Of a stretch of 64,000 nt of DNA, positions 50,466 through 58,729 are shown piece after piece. Source of the DNA: Methylobacterium sp. C25 (GTDB lineage: Bacteria > Pseudomonadota > Alphaproteobacteria > Rhizobiales > Beijerinckiaceae); NCBI RefSeq assembly GCF_021352225.1, contig NZ_JAAUVI010000015.1:36617-100616 (forward strand), read 5' to 3'. Position 1 is the stretch's first letter. Each line of letters starts with the position of its first letter. The notes below the pieces were generated by a model. It saw nothing but the letters and a program-made list of their open reading frames with translations. It did no database searches and had not been told where the DNA came from. The translations under genes were made by a program, and so were the position numbers.

Positions 50466-50543
50466 GCACCGCCGCTTGTAAGATTTGTATCTGTCAGAGA
50501 TGGTTCGCTTTCAGACTAAGATGGTCTCGCTGCCGTGTCGGCG

Positions 50544-50568
50544 CGAACTTTTGACAAGGATCCGCGTT
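50544..50568 (+). promoter_or_regulatory. candidate EcfG-type promoter (autoregulation)
   Basis: CGAAC, 16 bases, CGTT, 150 bases before the sigma-factor ATG. It would let the sigma factor transcribe its own gene, as is usual for ecfG. Confidence 0.5.
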
Positions 50569-50717
50569 CGGTTTGACCCTTAGGTCACCGGAATGAGCAG
50601 AAACCATGGTTGCGCCGTCCAAGGATTCTGTCAGTCAGCGTATGATAAAAAGCGCCGGAATTTCACCGGAAATTCAGTCTGATCTCGGCGGCATTTCGCG
50701 TCGATTTCCTTGACCTG

Positions 50718-51230
50718 ATGCTCAACCTGCAGCGGTTCGCGCTGTCCCTGACGAAAAATCAGGCGCGAGCTGACGACCTTGTCCAGGATACGATGCTGAA
50801 GGCTTGGCGAGGCCGAGCGAGCTTCACGGTCGGTACGAACCTCGGCGCGTGGCTTTTCACGATCATGCGAAATAACTTCTACTCGTCCTGTCGCAAGCAC
50901 TCTCAAGAGGTGAATGCCGGCGACGACGACCATGCCAACGATCTTGCCGTCCTGCCCGAACAAGGTTGCCGGCTCGATCTGCAGGACGTCTACCTCGCCA
51001 TGGCAAAATTGCCGATCGAGATGCGCGAGGCGCTCAGTCTCGTCACCATTGAGAACAAGACCTACGAGGACGCGGCGGCCCTCATGAAATGTCAGGTCGG
51101 TACCGTGAAGAGCCGTGTCTGGCGCGCCCGCGAACGTCTGACTCGTATCCTTGGCTACGGTGGTGGCGATGTTGGTGTCGACTACGTCACGCGTTCGGCG
51201 ATGGGCATGGCAGGCCCGTCGCTCCGTTGA
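50718..51230 (+). CDS. ECF sigma factor of the EcfG (ECF15) type
   Basis: 170 residues. Region 2: RFALSLTKNQARADDLVQDTMLKAW, then GTNLGAWLFTIMRNNFYSSCRKH. Region 4: LPIEMREALSLVTIENKTYEDAAALMKCQVGTVKSRVWRARERLTRIL. TNLGAWLFTIMRN-FYS is typical of EcfG. These sigma factors drive the general stress response and are freed from the anti-sigma NepR by phospho-PhyR. No nepR or phyR is beside it, so this is an orphan paralogue. The first helix before MLNLQRF is short and the ribosome-binding site weak; an upstream non-ATG start is possible but a stop lies 26 codons up. Confidence 0.9.
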   Translation: MLNLQRFALSLTKNQARADDLVQDTMLKAWRGRASFTVGTNLGAWLFTIMRNNFYSSCRKHSQEVNAGDDDHANDLAVLPEQGCRLDLQDVYLAMAKLPIEMREALSLVTIENKTYEDAAALMKCQVGTVKSRVWRARERLTRILGYGGGDVGVDYVTRSAMGMAGPSLR

Positions 51231-51253
51231 ACCGATGTGGACAAGGAGGCCCC

Positions 51254-51394
51254 ATGACCGAGAAGAAAGGGCAAGGCAGTGCGACGGCCAAGAAGGCAAA
51301 CGCCAAGGCCAGCCACGAAGGCAAATCGAATCCCCGCACGTCATCCTCAGCGCAGTCCGAGCTCGGCAAGAAGGGCGGCAGATCCAACAAGTAG
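51254..51394 (+). CDS. small basic protein (46 aa)
   Basis: 46 residues, MTEKKGQGSATAKKANAKAS, then HEGKSNPRTSSSAQSELGKKGGRSNK: lysine-, serine- and glycine-rich, no hydrophobic core, likely disordered or nucleic-acid-binding. AAGGAGG lies 6 bases before the ATG, an excellent site. It starts 23 bases after the sigma-factor stop, so the two are probably one transcript. No family recognised. Confidence 0.65.
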   Translation: MTEKKGQGSATAKKANAKASHEGKSNPRTSSSAQSELGKKGGRSNK

Positions 51395-51496
51395 GACAGC
51401 GGTGACCTCACCCTCGGAAGAAACGATGCCGGATCACGGCGGACCGTCACGCAGGGAATCCCTAGGGATACCTGCGGAACGATTGGAGAGAACAAC

Positions 51497-51826
51497 ATGG
51501 TCGATCCTGACAGACTGACAGGTGCAGCCAGAGAAATGGGCGGCAAAATCCAGAGCGAGATCGGTGGCCTGTCCGGCTCGCGGCGGGACGCCGCAGAAGG
51601 TCGTGCCAACGAAGCCTCAGGTCGAGCCGAGCGTCGCTACGGCGAAGTGAAAGATGCGGTCCGACAGGTAGCCGGTGACGTCGCCGACTATGCCGAAGAC
51701 GGCTACCGAACTGGGAAACGGTTTCTTCAGGAGGGGCATGAGCAATCCGTCGAGTGGCCGCATGCCTCGCTGGTGGTCGCGGGGCTCGTCGGCTTCGGTC
51801 TCGGTTTGCTCGCCAACCGACGCTGA
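51497..51826 (+). CDS. CsbD-like protein with C-terminal membrane helix
   Basis: 109 residues. MVDPDRLTGAAREMGGKIQS and GRANEASGRAERRYGEVKDAVRQ resemble the CsbD repeat, a stress-induced fold. A DVADYAEDGYRTGKRF hinge leads to a C-terminal glycine-rich membrane helix (ASLVVAGLVGFGLGLLANRR), as in the YqjD/ElaB group that ties ribosomes to the membrane. ATG follows GGAGAG. Cotranscription with the sigma factor is possible but the gap has no clear promoter. Confidence 0.8.
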   Translation: MVDPDRLTGAAREMGGKIQSEIGGLSGSRRDAAEGRANEASGRAERRYGEVKDAVRQVAGDVADYAEDGYRTGKRFLQEGHEQSVEWPHASLVVAGLVGFGLGLLANRR

Positions 51827-51925
51827 CCTGACTGGCGTTCGGATCGATCTGGATCCAGGGAATTTGTGCTGCTTCGATGATGGGGCAGCCTTTTTCCCGA
51901 GGCTCTTAGTCAGACGCCTGTACTA

Positions 51926-53128
51926 TCAAATCCTTGCGTCTAAGTTGTAATCTGGCAGATCGGGTCCGTTTTCGTCTCCAGCGAACAGCTTGCCCGCTAC
52001 GCTTCGCACCGCTGGCGTGGCCGCGAAAGCGAGCACGGTGTGTTGAAATGCTATGCCGAAGCGGGTGCTTGGCTGAAGCAATCTCGGCCCGAACTTCGGA
52101 TAGTCCTGACCTTTCTGCACAATGGGCCGCATGACGCGCTCATAGGCCGCAAACGCGTTCGGCATGTCGCGGGTGCGAGACATCTCGCCAGCCAGCACGT
52201 ACGCGCCGATCAACCCGAGGCTGGTACCCATTCCGGTGATCGGCCCAGTCGCCCAGGCCGCGTCTCCCGTCAGCGCAATCCTACCTTCCGACCAGCGGTC
52301 GATGTGAACCTGCCCGACCGTCTCGAAATAGAAATCCTCCGCCGCGCGCAGACCCTCCAGCACACGAGGTGTCTCCCAACCCGCATCCGCGAAGTGGTGG
52401 ATCATTACCTCTCGCTGCTCTTCGAGCGGCAAATCTTCATAGCCGCAGGGCGCTTCGCGCAAAGTCATCACGACGCGCGTGGTCCCGTATCGGTCCGGGC
52501 GTAGGAGAACACTGCGGCCTCCGGGCGCGGCATACCAGCGGGCCACGTCGCCATCGCCGTGGCCCCGAGGGATGGTGAAGTAGGCCATGTAGAGGCCGAT
52601 AGGCTCGCGGTCGTGATCCCTGCCGAGCAGGAGCTTGCGGGTGGAGGATCCGATCCCCTCGGCGGCGATGACCGCGTCGAAGCGCTCCCGGGTGCCCCCG
52701 AAGAGAGTCACGCCAACCCCGCCTCCTTGCTGTTCGAACTCGGTGATGTGGTCGCCGTAGCGATAGGTGGCGCCTTCGCGGCGACTGGCCTCGACCAGGA
52801 TGCGGGCAAGGTCACCGCGAAGGATCTCCAACTCTGCTGTCGGTCCGTCCACGCCGAACTCGGCTTGGTCAAACTGCGCACAGGTCTTGTCGCGCTCATC
52901 GACGAAACGAATGCCCGTCTCGCCCGTCCCCTGCTCCTTTACGACTTGCTCTAAGCCCATACGCCTAAGGACTGTGCGACCAACACCTCGGATATCGATG
53001 TTCTGCCCCCCGTCCCGGAAGGCGGGCGCCCGCTCCAGTACCGTGACCTCATCGCCGGCTCGCGCGAGCCAGAATGCCAGGGCCGGCCCCGCTACACTCG
53101 CGCCCGTGATCAAGATCCTGCGTGCCAT
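51926..53128 (-). CDS. FAD-dependent monooxygenase (PHBH/TetX-like)
   Basis: 400 residues. MARRILITGASVAGPALAFWLARAGDEVTVLERAP binds the FAD ADP moiety (GASVAG), with the DG-type motif at IAAEGIGSSTRKLLL and the C-terminal FAD motif GDAAWATGPITGMGTSLGL. It hydroxylates an aromatic or tetracycline-like substrate using NADPH and O2. The ATG at 53128 sets the GxGxxG at the right place. It is convergent with the stress cluster and has its own upstream region, where the DUF3140 promoter lies. Confidence 0.9.
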   Translation of the reverse strand: MARRILITGASVAGPALAFWLARAGDEVTVLERAPAFRDGGQNIDIRGVGRTVLRRMGLEQVVKEQGTGETGIRFVDERDKTCAQFDQAEFGVDGPTAELEILRGDLARILVEASRREGATYRYGDHITEFEQQGGGVGVTLFGGTRERFDAVIAAEGIGSSTRKLLLGRDHDREPIGLYMAYFTIPRGHGDGDVARWYAAPGGRSVLLRPDRYGTTRVVMTLREAPCGYEDLPLEEQREVMIHHFADAGWETPRVLEGLRAAEDFYFETVGQVHIDRWSEGRIALTGDAAWATGPITGMGTSLGLIGAYVLAGEMSRTRDMPNAFAAYERVMRPIVQKGQDYPKFGPRLLQPSTRFGIAFQHTVLAFAATPAVRSVAGKLFAGDENGPDLPDYNLDARI

Positions 53129-53274
53129 CGGAGCCCTCCTCGCGCCGAAGAGAACGGCATCGTCGTAGGCCGGTTGCACCGAAACGCATGACTCCTGGAT
53201 GGAGCGGGCCAGCCCAAAGCTGGCGATGAATGGCCGCAAGCCTTGGCGGGGCGCTTGCGCCGCAGGGGCGGTCC

Positions 53275-53299
53275 GGAACGTGTGCGTGCGGTCCGGGTT
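53275..53299 (+). promoter_or_regulatory. candidate EcfG-type promoter
   Basis: GGAAC, 16 bases, GGTT, with the -10 about 43 bases before the ATG of the DUF3140 gene at 53342. Confidence 0.6.
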
Positions 53300-53341
53300 T
53301 GCCGGCCATCCCGACAATCCTCCAAAGCCAGGAAATCAACG

Positions 53342-53692
53342 ATGTCAGGGAAAAGCGATCACCAGGCGACCTACCAGGAGTTCAAGGAGGTCGTGAACAT
53401 GACGGCCTCCGCGCTGGAGAAGCATCTCAAGACCGAGGAAAGCCGCTCGGTCGGCCAGAAGAAGGACGGTGGCGAACCGACCGGCCATGCCGAAGGCCGA
53501 CGCATCGTCGAAATGCTACACAAAAAGAAGTCGGAGCTGTCCGACGACGATTACGGCCACATGCGAAAGGTCGTTGGCTATGTGCGGCGCCACCTCAAGC
53601 AGGGTGGACCCGAGGACAAGGCCGAGGTCGAGCACTCGCCGTGGCGTCTGTCGCTGATGAACTGGGGCCATGATCCCTCGAAGGCGACATGA
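53342..53692 (+). CDS. DUF3140-family protein
   Basis: 116 residues. TYQEFKEVVNMTASALEKHLKTEESRSVGQKKDGGEPTGHAEGRRI then DDYGHMRKVVGYVRRHLKQG and a closing WRLSLMNWGHDPSK are characteristic of DUF3140, a small cytosolic family often in stress and desiccation loci. Function unknown. ATG at 53342; an EcfG-like promoter is present upstream. The genes at 53696 and 53942 follow in the same direction. Confidence 0.88.
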   Translation: MSGKSDHQATYQEFKEVVNMTASALEKHLKTEESRSVGQKKDGGEPTGHAEGRRIVEMLHKKKSELSDDDYGHMRKVVGYVRRHLKQGGPEDKAEVEHSPWRLSLMNWGHDPSKAT

Positions 53693-53695
53693 GCC

Positions 53696-53887
53696 GTGCA
53701 CGATGATCCCACCCCAGTTGCGGCAACGGTCGAGGCGTGCGGCGAGACCCGTGGACGGTTTCGACGGCATCTGACCGGCGCGGACGGCGTGTCCGTTCGC
53801 GAGTCACCGAACTACGATGGCTCTCCCGCAGATGCAGCCGCCGCCGGCGAAATGGCGCTCGGCTCATTCGAAGTCACACACCGATGA
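53696..53887 (+). CDS. possible small protein after DUF3140
   Basis: 63 codons from GTG at 53696, three bases after the DUF3140 stop: MHDDPTPVAATVEACGETRG, then RFRRHLTGADGVSVRESPNYDG. Codon third positions are GC-rich as in its neighbours, and the spacing suits an operon, but no ribosome-binding site is clear and no family is recognised. Confidence 0.4.
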   Translation: MHDDPTPVAATVEACGETRGRFRRHLTGADGVSVRESPNYDGSPADAAAAGEMALGSFEVTHR

Positions 53888-53941
53888 ACTAGCCGGTTCC
53901 AATCCGTCGGCATGCCGACACCATCAACCGTGGAGATACCA

Positions 53942-54145
53942 ATGACCGAAGGCGCAACCGCCAGCGACAGCCCATTCATTCAGGGGCGCAACGCTCGGGT
54001 CTACGGCAAAACCCGCGACAGCTGCCCGTATCCGGAAGGCTCCGAAGAACGCACAGCTTGGCTGCAGGCCTGGGAAGAGGCCGGCACCGACGATCAGGGC
54101 GGCAACACTGCCGAGATCGAAAAGGGCAGCGCCGACACCGTCTGA
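53942..54145 (+). CDS. Rmf-like ribosome modulation factor homologue
   Basis: 67 residues. FIQGRNARVYGKTRDSCPYP, then S-E-E-R-T-A-W-L-Q-A-W matches the Rmf pattern (G-x-x-A-x-x-x-GK-x-R-x-x-CPY, R-x-x-W-x-x-(G/A)W) and the paralogue at 23924. GAGATACC lies before the ATG. It follows the DUF3140 gene in the same direction within the stress block and probably helps put ribosomes into hibernation in stress. Confidence 0.78.
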   Translation: MTEGATASDSPFIQGRNARVYGKTRDSCPYPEGSEERTAWLQAWEEAGTDDQGGNTAEIEKGSADTV

Positions 54146-54182
54146 GCGCCCAAGCGCCTCCACTTCAACCAAGGAGATGATC

Positions 54183-54554
54183 ATGGATGATGACCGTGTG
54201 TGGTCGTTCGAGAAGGGGCTCTGGCTCGGCGAAGCGGGCCATTACCGCGAACTCGTCGATGACGAGTGCCTTATGGTGCTGCCACATCCACCTTTCGTCC
54301 TGACTGGAAAGCAGGCCATCGAGGCGGTAGCGAACACGCCGCGCTGGAGCGAGGTCGACCTGTCGAAGCGTCAGGTTGCACGCCCCCAGGAAGGATTGAT
54401 CGTCATCGCCTACCATGCGTGGGCTTCTCGCGAGGAGGAGGCCTACCAAGCCTATTGCACGTCGACCTTGAGGCGCTTGTCGCACGACGAGTCGCGCGTC
54501 GTGCAGCATCAGCAGATGGTGCCGGTCAACATACCCGGCACGAGCGAGGGCTAA
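54183..54554 (+). CDS. NTF2-like (DUF4440/SnoaL-type) protein
   Basis: 123 residues. DDRVWSFEKGLWLGEAGHYRELVDDECLMVLPHPPFVLTGKQAIEAV is the DUF4440-like start; later LIVIAYHAWASREEEAYQAYCTSTLRRL and VVQHQQMVPV form the beta sheet. Small-molecule binding or a stress role is likely; substrate unknown. The ATG at 54183 follows AAGGAG by six bases; another ATG six bases earlier overlaps that site. It is 8 bases before the next gene. Confidence 0.8.
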   Translation: MDDDRVWSFEKGLWLGEAGHYRELVDDECLMVLPHPPFVLTGKQAIEAVANTPRWSEVDLSKRQVARPQEGLIVIAYHAWASREEEAYQAYCTSTLRRLSHDESRVVQHQQMVPVNIPGTSEG

Positions 54555-54561
54555 TCCAGCC

Positions 54562-55197
54562 ATGGCGCATGTGCTCGTGATCGGCGCCAGCAACGGCGTC
54601 GGCCTGGAGACAGTGAAAGCGGTGCTGGGGGCAGGACACTGCGTACGCGCCTTCGCTCGTTCAGCCTCGACTATCGACTTTGCGGGCCCGAACCTCGAGA
54701 CGTTTCCGGGGGATGCTCTTCTGGCTGCCGACATCGAAGGGGCGCTCCACGATGTCGATGTCGTCGTTCAAGCTCTGGGCATCCCTTTTCACGCCATGTT
54801 CAAGCCGGTGACGCTGTTCAGCGCCGCCACCAACGTCTTGGTGCCGGCAATGGAAAAGGCCGGGGTGCGCCGCATCATCTCGGTCACCGGCTTCGGCACC
54901 GGCGACAGCCGCGAAGCGATAGGCCCGCTCCAGCGCTTACCCTTTCGCCTCATGTTCGGTCGCGCATACGATGACAAGGACGCTCAGGAGATGCGCATCC
55001 GTCGCAGCGGGCTCGACTGGACGTTCGTGCGACCCGGCATGCTCACGTCCGCGACCAGGACCGGAAGGTACCAAGTCCTGGAATCGGCCTCGCCTTGGCA
55101 CAACGGAATGATCCCCCGCGCCGATGTCGCCGACTTCATCTCTCGGCAGATCGAGAGTCCCGTCTACCTCCGCAAGGCCGTGGTGCTGGTCGCCTGA
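54562..55197 (+). CDS. NAD(P)-binding SDR-like (NmrA/atypical) protein
   Basis: 211 residues. MAHVLVIGASNGVGLETVKAVLGAGH has the atypical SDR motif GASNGVG. GDALLAADIEGALHDVDVVVQALG and RRIISVTGFGTGDS follow, and LDWTFVRPGMLTS is the extended-SDR VRP motif. No catalytic YxxxK is seen, so it is more likely a redox or metabolite sensor than a dehydrogenase. It is 62 bases before the Tat-exported oxidoreductase and 8 bases after the NTF2-like gene. Confidence 0.85.
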   Translation: MAHVLVIGASNGVGLETVKAVLGAGHCVRAFARSASTIDFAGPNLETFPGDALLAADIEGALHDVDVVVQALGIPFHAMFKPVTLFSAATNVLVPAMEKAGVRRIISVTGFGTGDSREAIGPLQRLPFRLMFGRAYDDKDAQEMRIRRSGLDWTFVRPGMLTSATRTGRYQVLESASPWHNGMIPRADVADFISRQIESPVYLRKAVVLVA

Positions 55198-55259
55198 ACC
55201 AAGACCCGGACCTTGCGATCTGCCGCCGACCTGATCCTCGCAAACTATGGAGCCAGAGC

Positions 55260-56558
55260 GTGTCGAAGCGCGTCGACCTTCACCGTCGCAACCTCCTGAA
55301 GATCACGGGCCTCGGAGCCTCGGGCTTCGTGTTGGCTGATGCAGCCCAGGCGGCGCAAAGCTATCCGGCGCCGAGCAAGGTCGATACCGGCAGTGTCGAG
55401 GGCGGCAAAGTGAAGTTCGAGAACTGGCGCGCGCCGGCCGACACGCCCTCGGGTCCGCCGCCGGTGCCGATGCCGCCCTCCAAGCGTGTCGGATTCGCCA
55501 TCGTCGGCCTCGGACGTCTAGCACTCGAAGAGATCCTCCCGGCTTTCGGCGAGAGCAAAAAGGCCAAGCCGGCGGCCCTAGTCTCGGGCACGCCGGAAAA
55601 GCTCAAGGCGGTCGCTCACCAGTACGGCATCTCGGAGAGTGCCTGCTTCGACTACGCCGCCTTCGACCGCGTCCGCGATAACCCGGAGATCAAGGCGGTC
55701 TACATCGTGCTGCCGAACGCGATGCATCGGGAGTTCGTCGAGCGGGCGGCGGCGGCCGGAAAGCACGTTCTCTGCGAGAAGCCGATGGCGACCTCGTCGG
55801 CCGATGCCCGCGCCATGATCGCCGCCTGCGAGAAGGCAGCCGTGAAGCTCATGGTCGCCTACCGGATCCAGTACGAGGTCTACAACCGGCGGCTTGCCAA
55901 GTTCGTCCGCGAAAAGACCTTCGGCCGGCTACTCGGCATGTCCGCAACCAACGTTCAGACAGTAGCTGAGAACGGTGCCGAGCAGTGGCGGCACAAGCGA
56001 GTCATGTCTGGCGGCGGTTCGCTGCCCGACATCGGCCTCTACTGCCTCAACACGGCACGGTTTCTCACCGGCGAGGAGCCAGTCGAGATCTTCGCCTACA
56101 CCGTGACGCCACCGAACGATCCGCGCTTCGCCGATGTGGAAGAGACGGTCTCGTTCCAAATGATCTTCCCCTCCGGCTTCATCGCCAACTGCTTCACGAG
56201 CTATGGCGGCCGCGACGACAAGCACCATCGACTGAATTTCGAGAAGGCCGTGGCCGACATGCCGAACGCCTACCTCTACGCGGGTCAGCGTCTGACAGTG
56301 ACCTCGCGTAGCGGGGACGCGACGAGCCGGGAGGAAATCGTCCTCAAGCCTAAGAACCAGTTTGCGGCCGAGCTCGACCATATGGCCGATTGCATCCTGC
56401 AGAATCGCAAGCCGCGTACTCCCGGCGAGGAGGGCCTGCAAGATCAGATGCTGATGGAAGCAATCTACGAGAGCGCCAAGACTGGTGCGCCGGTAAAACT
56501 GAAGGCGTCGGACACGCTCGACGCGTTCCGAGGGCCCCCGCTGTCTGACGAAGACTAG
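55260..56558 (+). CDS. Tat-exported glucose-fructose oxidoreductase-like protein
   Basis: 432 residues of the Gfo/Idh/MocA family. A twin-arginine leader (HRRNLLKITGLGASGF) starts near residue 9, so it is exported folded to the periplasm. The NADP site is AIVGLGRLALEEILP; the catalytic EKP is in CEKPMATSSADA; SGGGSLPDIGLYCLNTARFLTGEEP has Tyr where other family members have His, as in Zymomonas GFOR. It would oxidise glucose while reducing fructose to sorbitol, an osmoprotectant route. Start GTG at 55260 with GGAG upstream. The 3' end is duplicated at 32015. Confidence 0.9.
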   Translation: MSKRVDLHRRNLLKITGLGASGFVLADAAQAAQSYPAPSKVDTGSVEGGKVKFENWRAPADTPSGPPPVPMPPSKRVGFAIVGLGRLALEEILPAFGESKKAKPAALVSGTPEKLKAVAHQYGISESACFDYAAFDRVRDNPEIKAVYIVLPNAMHREFVERAAAAGKHVLCEKPMATSSADARAMIAACEKAAVKLMVAYRIQYEVYNRRLAKFVREKTFGRLLGMSATNVQTVAENGAEQWRHKRVMSGGGSLPDIGLYCLNTARFLTGEEPVEIFAYTVTPPNDPRFADVEETVSFQMIFPSGFIANCFTSYGGRDDKHHRLNFEKAVADMPNAYLYAGQRLTVTSRSGDATSREEIVLKPKNQFAAELDHMADCILQNRKPRTPGEEGLQDQMLMEAIYESAKTGAPVKLKASDTLDAFRGPPLSDED

Positions 56559-56730
56559 ACAAGCAGGCGTCGCTCATATCCCTCGCGATCAAACTTCCCC
56601 ATTGGGTCATCAGCGAGTGAAGCACGGCCCATTCGAGCTCGAAAATCTGCGGGCAGAGGTGATCATCCGTTCAGCAGTCTGCGCCTAATGTGCCGGGTAA
56701 CGTCTCCAGGCGAACGGACGTCGGGACCTT

Positions 56731-58713
56731 ATGAAAATCCGTGCTCTCCCGCGCAGGGCTGCCGAAGGGCCCTCCATCCTAGGCAGATCGGCTGTCGCCG
56801 CTCCACTCTCGTTCGTGGCACTCGTCTGCCTGATCCTGCTCGTGCTTGCAGGCTGGCATGAGTGGATGACGAGATCCGACGTGCTTCGGGACGCAGCGAA
56901 GGATGCCGCCAATCTGGCGCGTTCCCTGACCCAGCACGCCGACGACACCTTCGAAATGTCCGATGCAGCATTGATCGGCATCGTCGAGCGCCTCGAGACC
57001 AGGGGGCAGGCACCCGAGGAGCTGGACCGCCTGAGCCGCTTCATGGCGTTGCGCGTCACGACACTTCCGCGAATCCGAGGCCTGTTCGTCTACGACAAGA
57101 CAGGGGCGTGGATCGCGAGTTCACTGCCTTCGCTTCCGGTCGGTTTCAACAACTCGGATCGTGCGTACTTCCAGCGCCATCTGCGCAGCCCTGAGCGCTC
57201 GTCCTTTCTCGGAACACCGGTCCTGAGCCGGTCGAGCGGCGAGTGGATCGTGACCCTGTCGCGCCGATACGATGCGCCAGATGGCTCGTTCGCGGGCGTC
57301 GTCCTGGCGACGCTGGATGCGTCGTACTTCTTCGAGCACTACGCGCACTTCAACGTCGGACCTCATGGCGCGATCGCGCTGATGCATCGCGACGGAACCG
57401 TGATGGCCCGCTACCCGGATGGCCCCACGACGGTCGGGCGAAATCTGTCCCGTGGTCCCTTGTTTCAGCAAGGCCTGCCCAACGCGCCGTCGGGAAACCT
57501 TCGATACGTCTCGCCGGTCGACGGGCGGGACCGGATCAGCGGGTATAGGTCATCGTCGCGACTGCCGGTCGTCCTTCTGGTTGCCCTGGACGTCGAAGAC
57601 GCGCTGGCCCCGTGGCGATCGGACGCTCTCTGGCGGTTTGGGGCCGTCCTCGTGCTCGTCGGCCTGATCGCGAGCGTGGGATGGTGGTCGATCCGGCAGG
57701 CGGAGCTTCGCCAATGCGCCGAGGTCGCGCGCCTCGAGACCGAGACGAACTTCCGGCTGTTGGCGGAACACAGCGGCGACATGGTCTCCCGCATCGGTCC
57801 CGACGGACGTCGCCGCTATGTCTCACCCGCATCGCTGAAGATCATCGGTCGGCGCCCCGAAGACCTCTTAGGGCGGAACGTGTTCGAAGATGTTCACCCA
57901 GACGATCAGGCTGAACTCGAGCGAACCGTCGAAGCCTTGAAACGCGGTCAGGTGGGCGAGGTCATCGTGACCTACAGACACCGCCATCAGGATGGGCGAG
58001 ACATCTGGCTCGAAAGCTCTGTGCACGTGTCGCTGGATCCGCACTCAGGCGAGCCCGATGGCGTGGTCGCAACCTCCCGGGACGTCTCGGATCGGAAAGC
58101 GCTGGAGGATGCTTTGCGGTCGATGGCTGCCACGGACGGTCTGACGGGCCTGGCCAATCGACGCCGCTTTGACGAGGCGCTGGCGGCCGGCCGCAGCTAC
58201 GCGATCGGTCGGGGCAGTCCACTGGCGCTCCTGATGATCGACGTCGACAACTTCAAAGGCTTCAACGATCACTACGGCCATCAGGCGGGTGACGATTGCT
58301 TGAAGAAGGTAGCCTCGGCGATTGCGAGCAAGGTCCAGGTCAGCGGCGCCGTGATCGCCCGGTACGGCGGCGAGGAAATGGCGGTTGTTCTGCCTCATAC
58401 CGAGCTTCGGACAGCTTGCGAAGTCGCAGAAGAGGTACGTGAGGGCGTCGAAGCTCTCAGGCTCGAGCATGCGCGAAATACGGCGGGCTCTTGGGTCACG
58501 GTCAGCATCGGCGTGGCCTGCCGCTCCTTCGCCGTTTCCGAGCGGGACGATGACGTTGAAGCAGACCTCGTCATGGTTGCTGACAAGGCGCTCTATGCCG
58601 CCAAGAACAACGGCAGGAATCAGATCATGCCTCCCGTGACGGGAGCGTGGGAAGTCAGAGATCGGCTTGGGCCGCGCACATTCGGCGCATGCCGGGCTCG
58701 GGTCGTCAACTGA
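56731..58713 (+). CDS. dCache-PAS-GGDEF diguanylate cyclase
   Basis: 660 residues. Two membrane helices (about 25-43 and 305-325) flank a periplasmic dCache sensor (LFVYDKTGAWIASSLPSLP, YFQRHLRSPERSSFLG, VATLDASYF). A PAS domain (about 345-460: FRLLAEHSGDMVSRIGPDG…) leads to a GGDEF domain (about 470-640) with the active A-site GGEEM and DGLTGLANRRRFDE. The usual I-site (RxxD before GGEEF) is absent (QVSG), so feedback inhibition by c-di-GMP is probably lost. It makes c-di-GMP in response to a periplasmic ligand. Confidence 0.93.
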   Translation: MKIRALPRRAAEGPSILGRSAVAAPLSFVALVCLILLVLAGWHEWMTRSDVLRDAAKDAANLARSLTQHADDTFEMSDAALIGIVERLETRGQAPEELDRLSRFMALRVTTLPRIRGLFVYDKTGAWIASSLPSLPVGFNNSDRAYFQRHLRSPERSSFLGTPVLSRSSGEWIVTLSRRYDAPDGSFAGVVLATLDASYFFEHYAHFNVGPHGAIALMHRDGTVMARYPDGPTTVGRNLSRGPLFQQGLPNAPSGNLRYVSPVDGRDRISGYRSSSRLPVVLLVALDVEDALAPWRSDALWRFGAVLVLVGLIASVGWWSIRQAELRQCAEVARLETETNFRLLAEHSGDMVSRIGPDGRRRYVSPASLKIIGRRPEDLLGRNVFEDVHPDDQAELERTVEALKRGQVGEVIVTYRHRHQDGRDIWLESSVHVSLDPHSGEPDGVVATSRDVSDRKALEDALRSMAATDGLTGLANRRRFDEALAAGRSYAIGRGSPLALLMIDVDNFKGFNDHYGHQAGDDCLKKVASAIASKVQVSGAVIARYGGEEMAVVLPHTELRTACEVAEEVREGVEALRLEHARNTAGSWVTVSIGVACRSFAVSERDDDVEADLVMVADKALYAAKNNGRNQIMPPVTGAWEVRDRLGPRTFGACRARVVN

Positions 58714-58729
58714 CGACAGCCGCGCTGCT

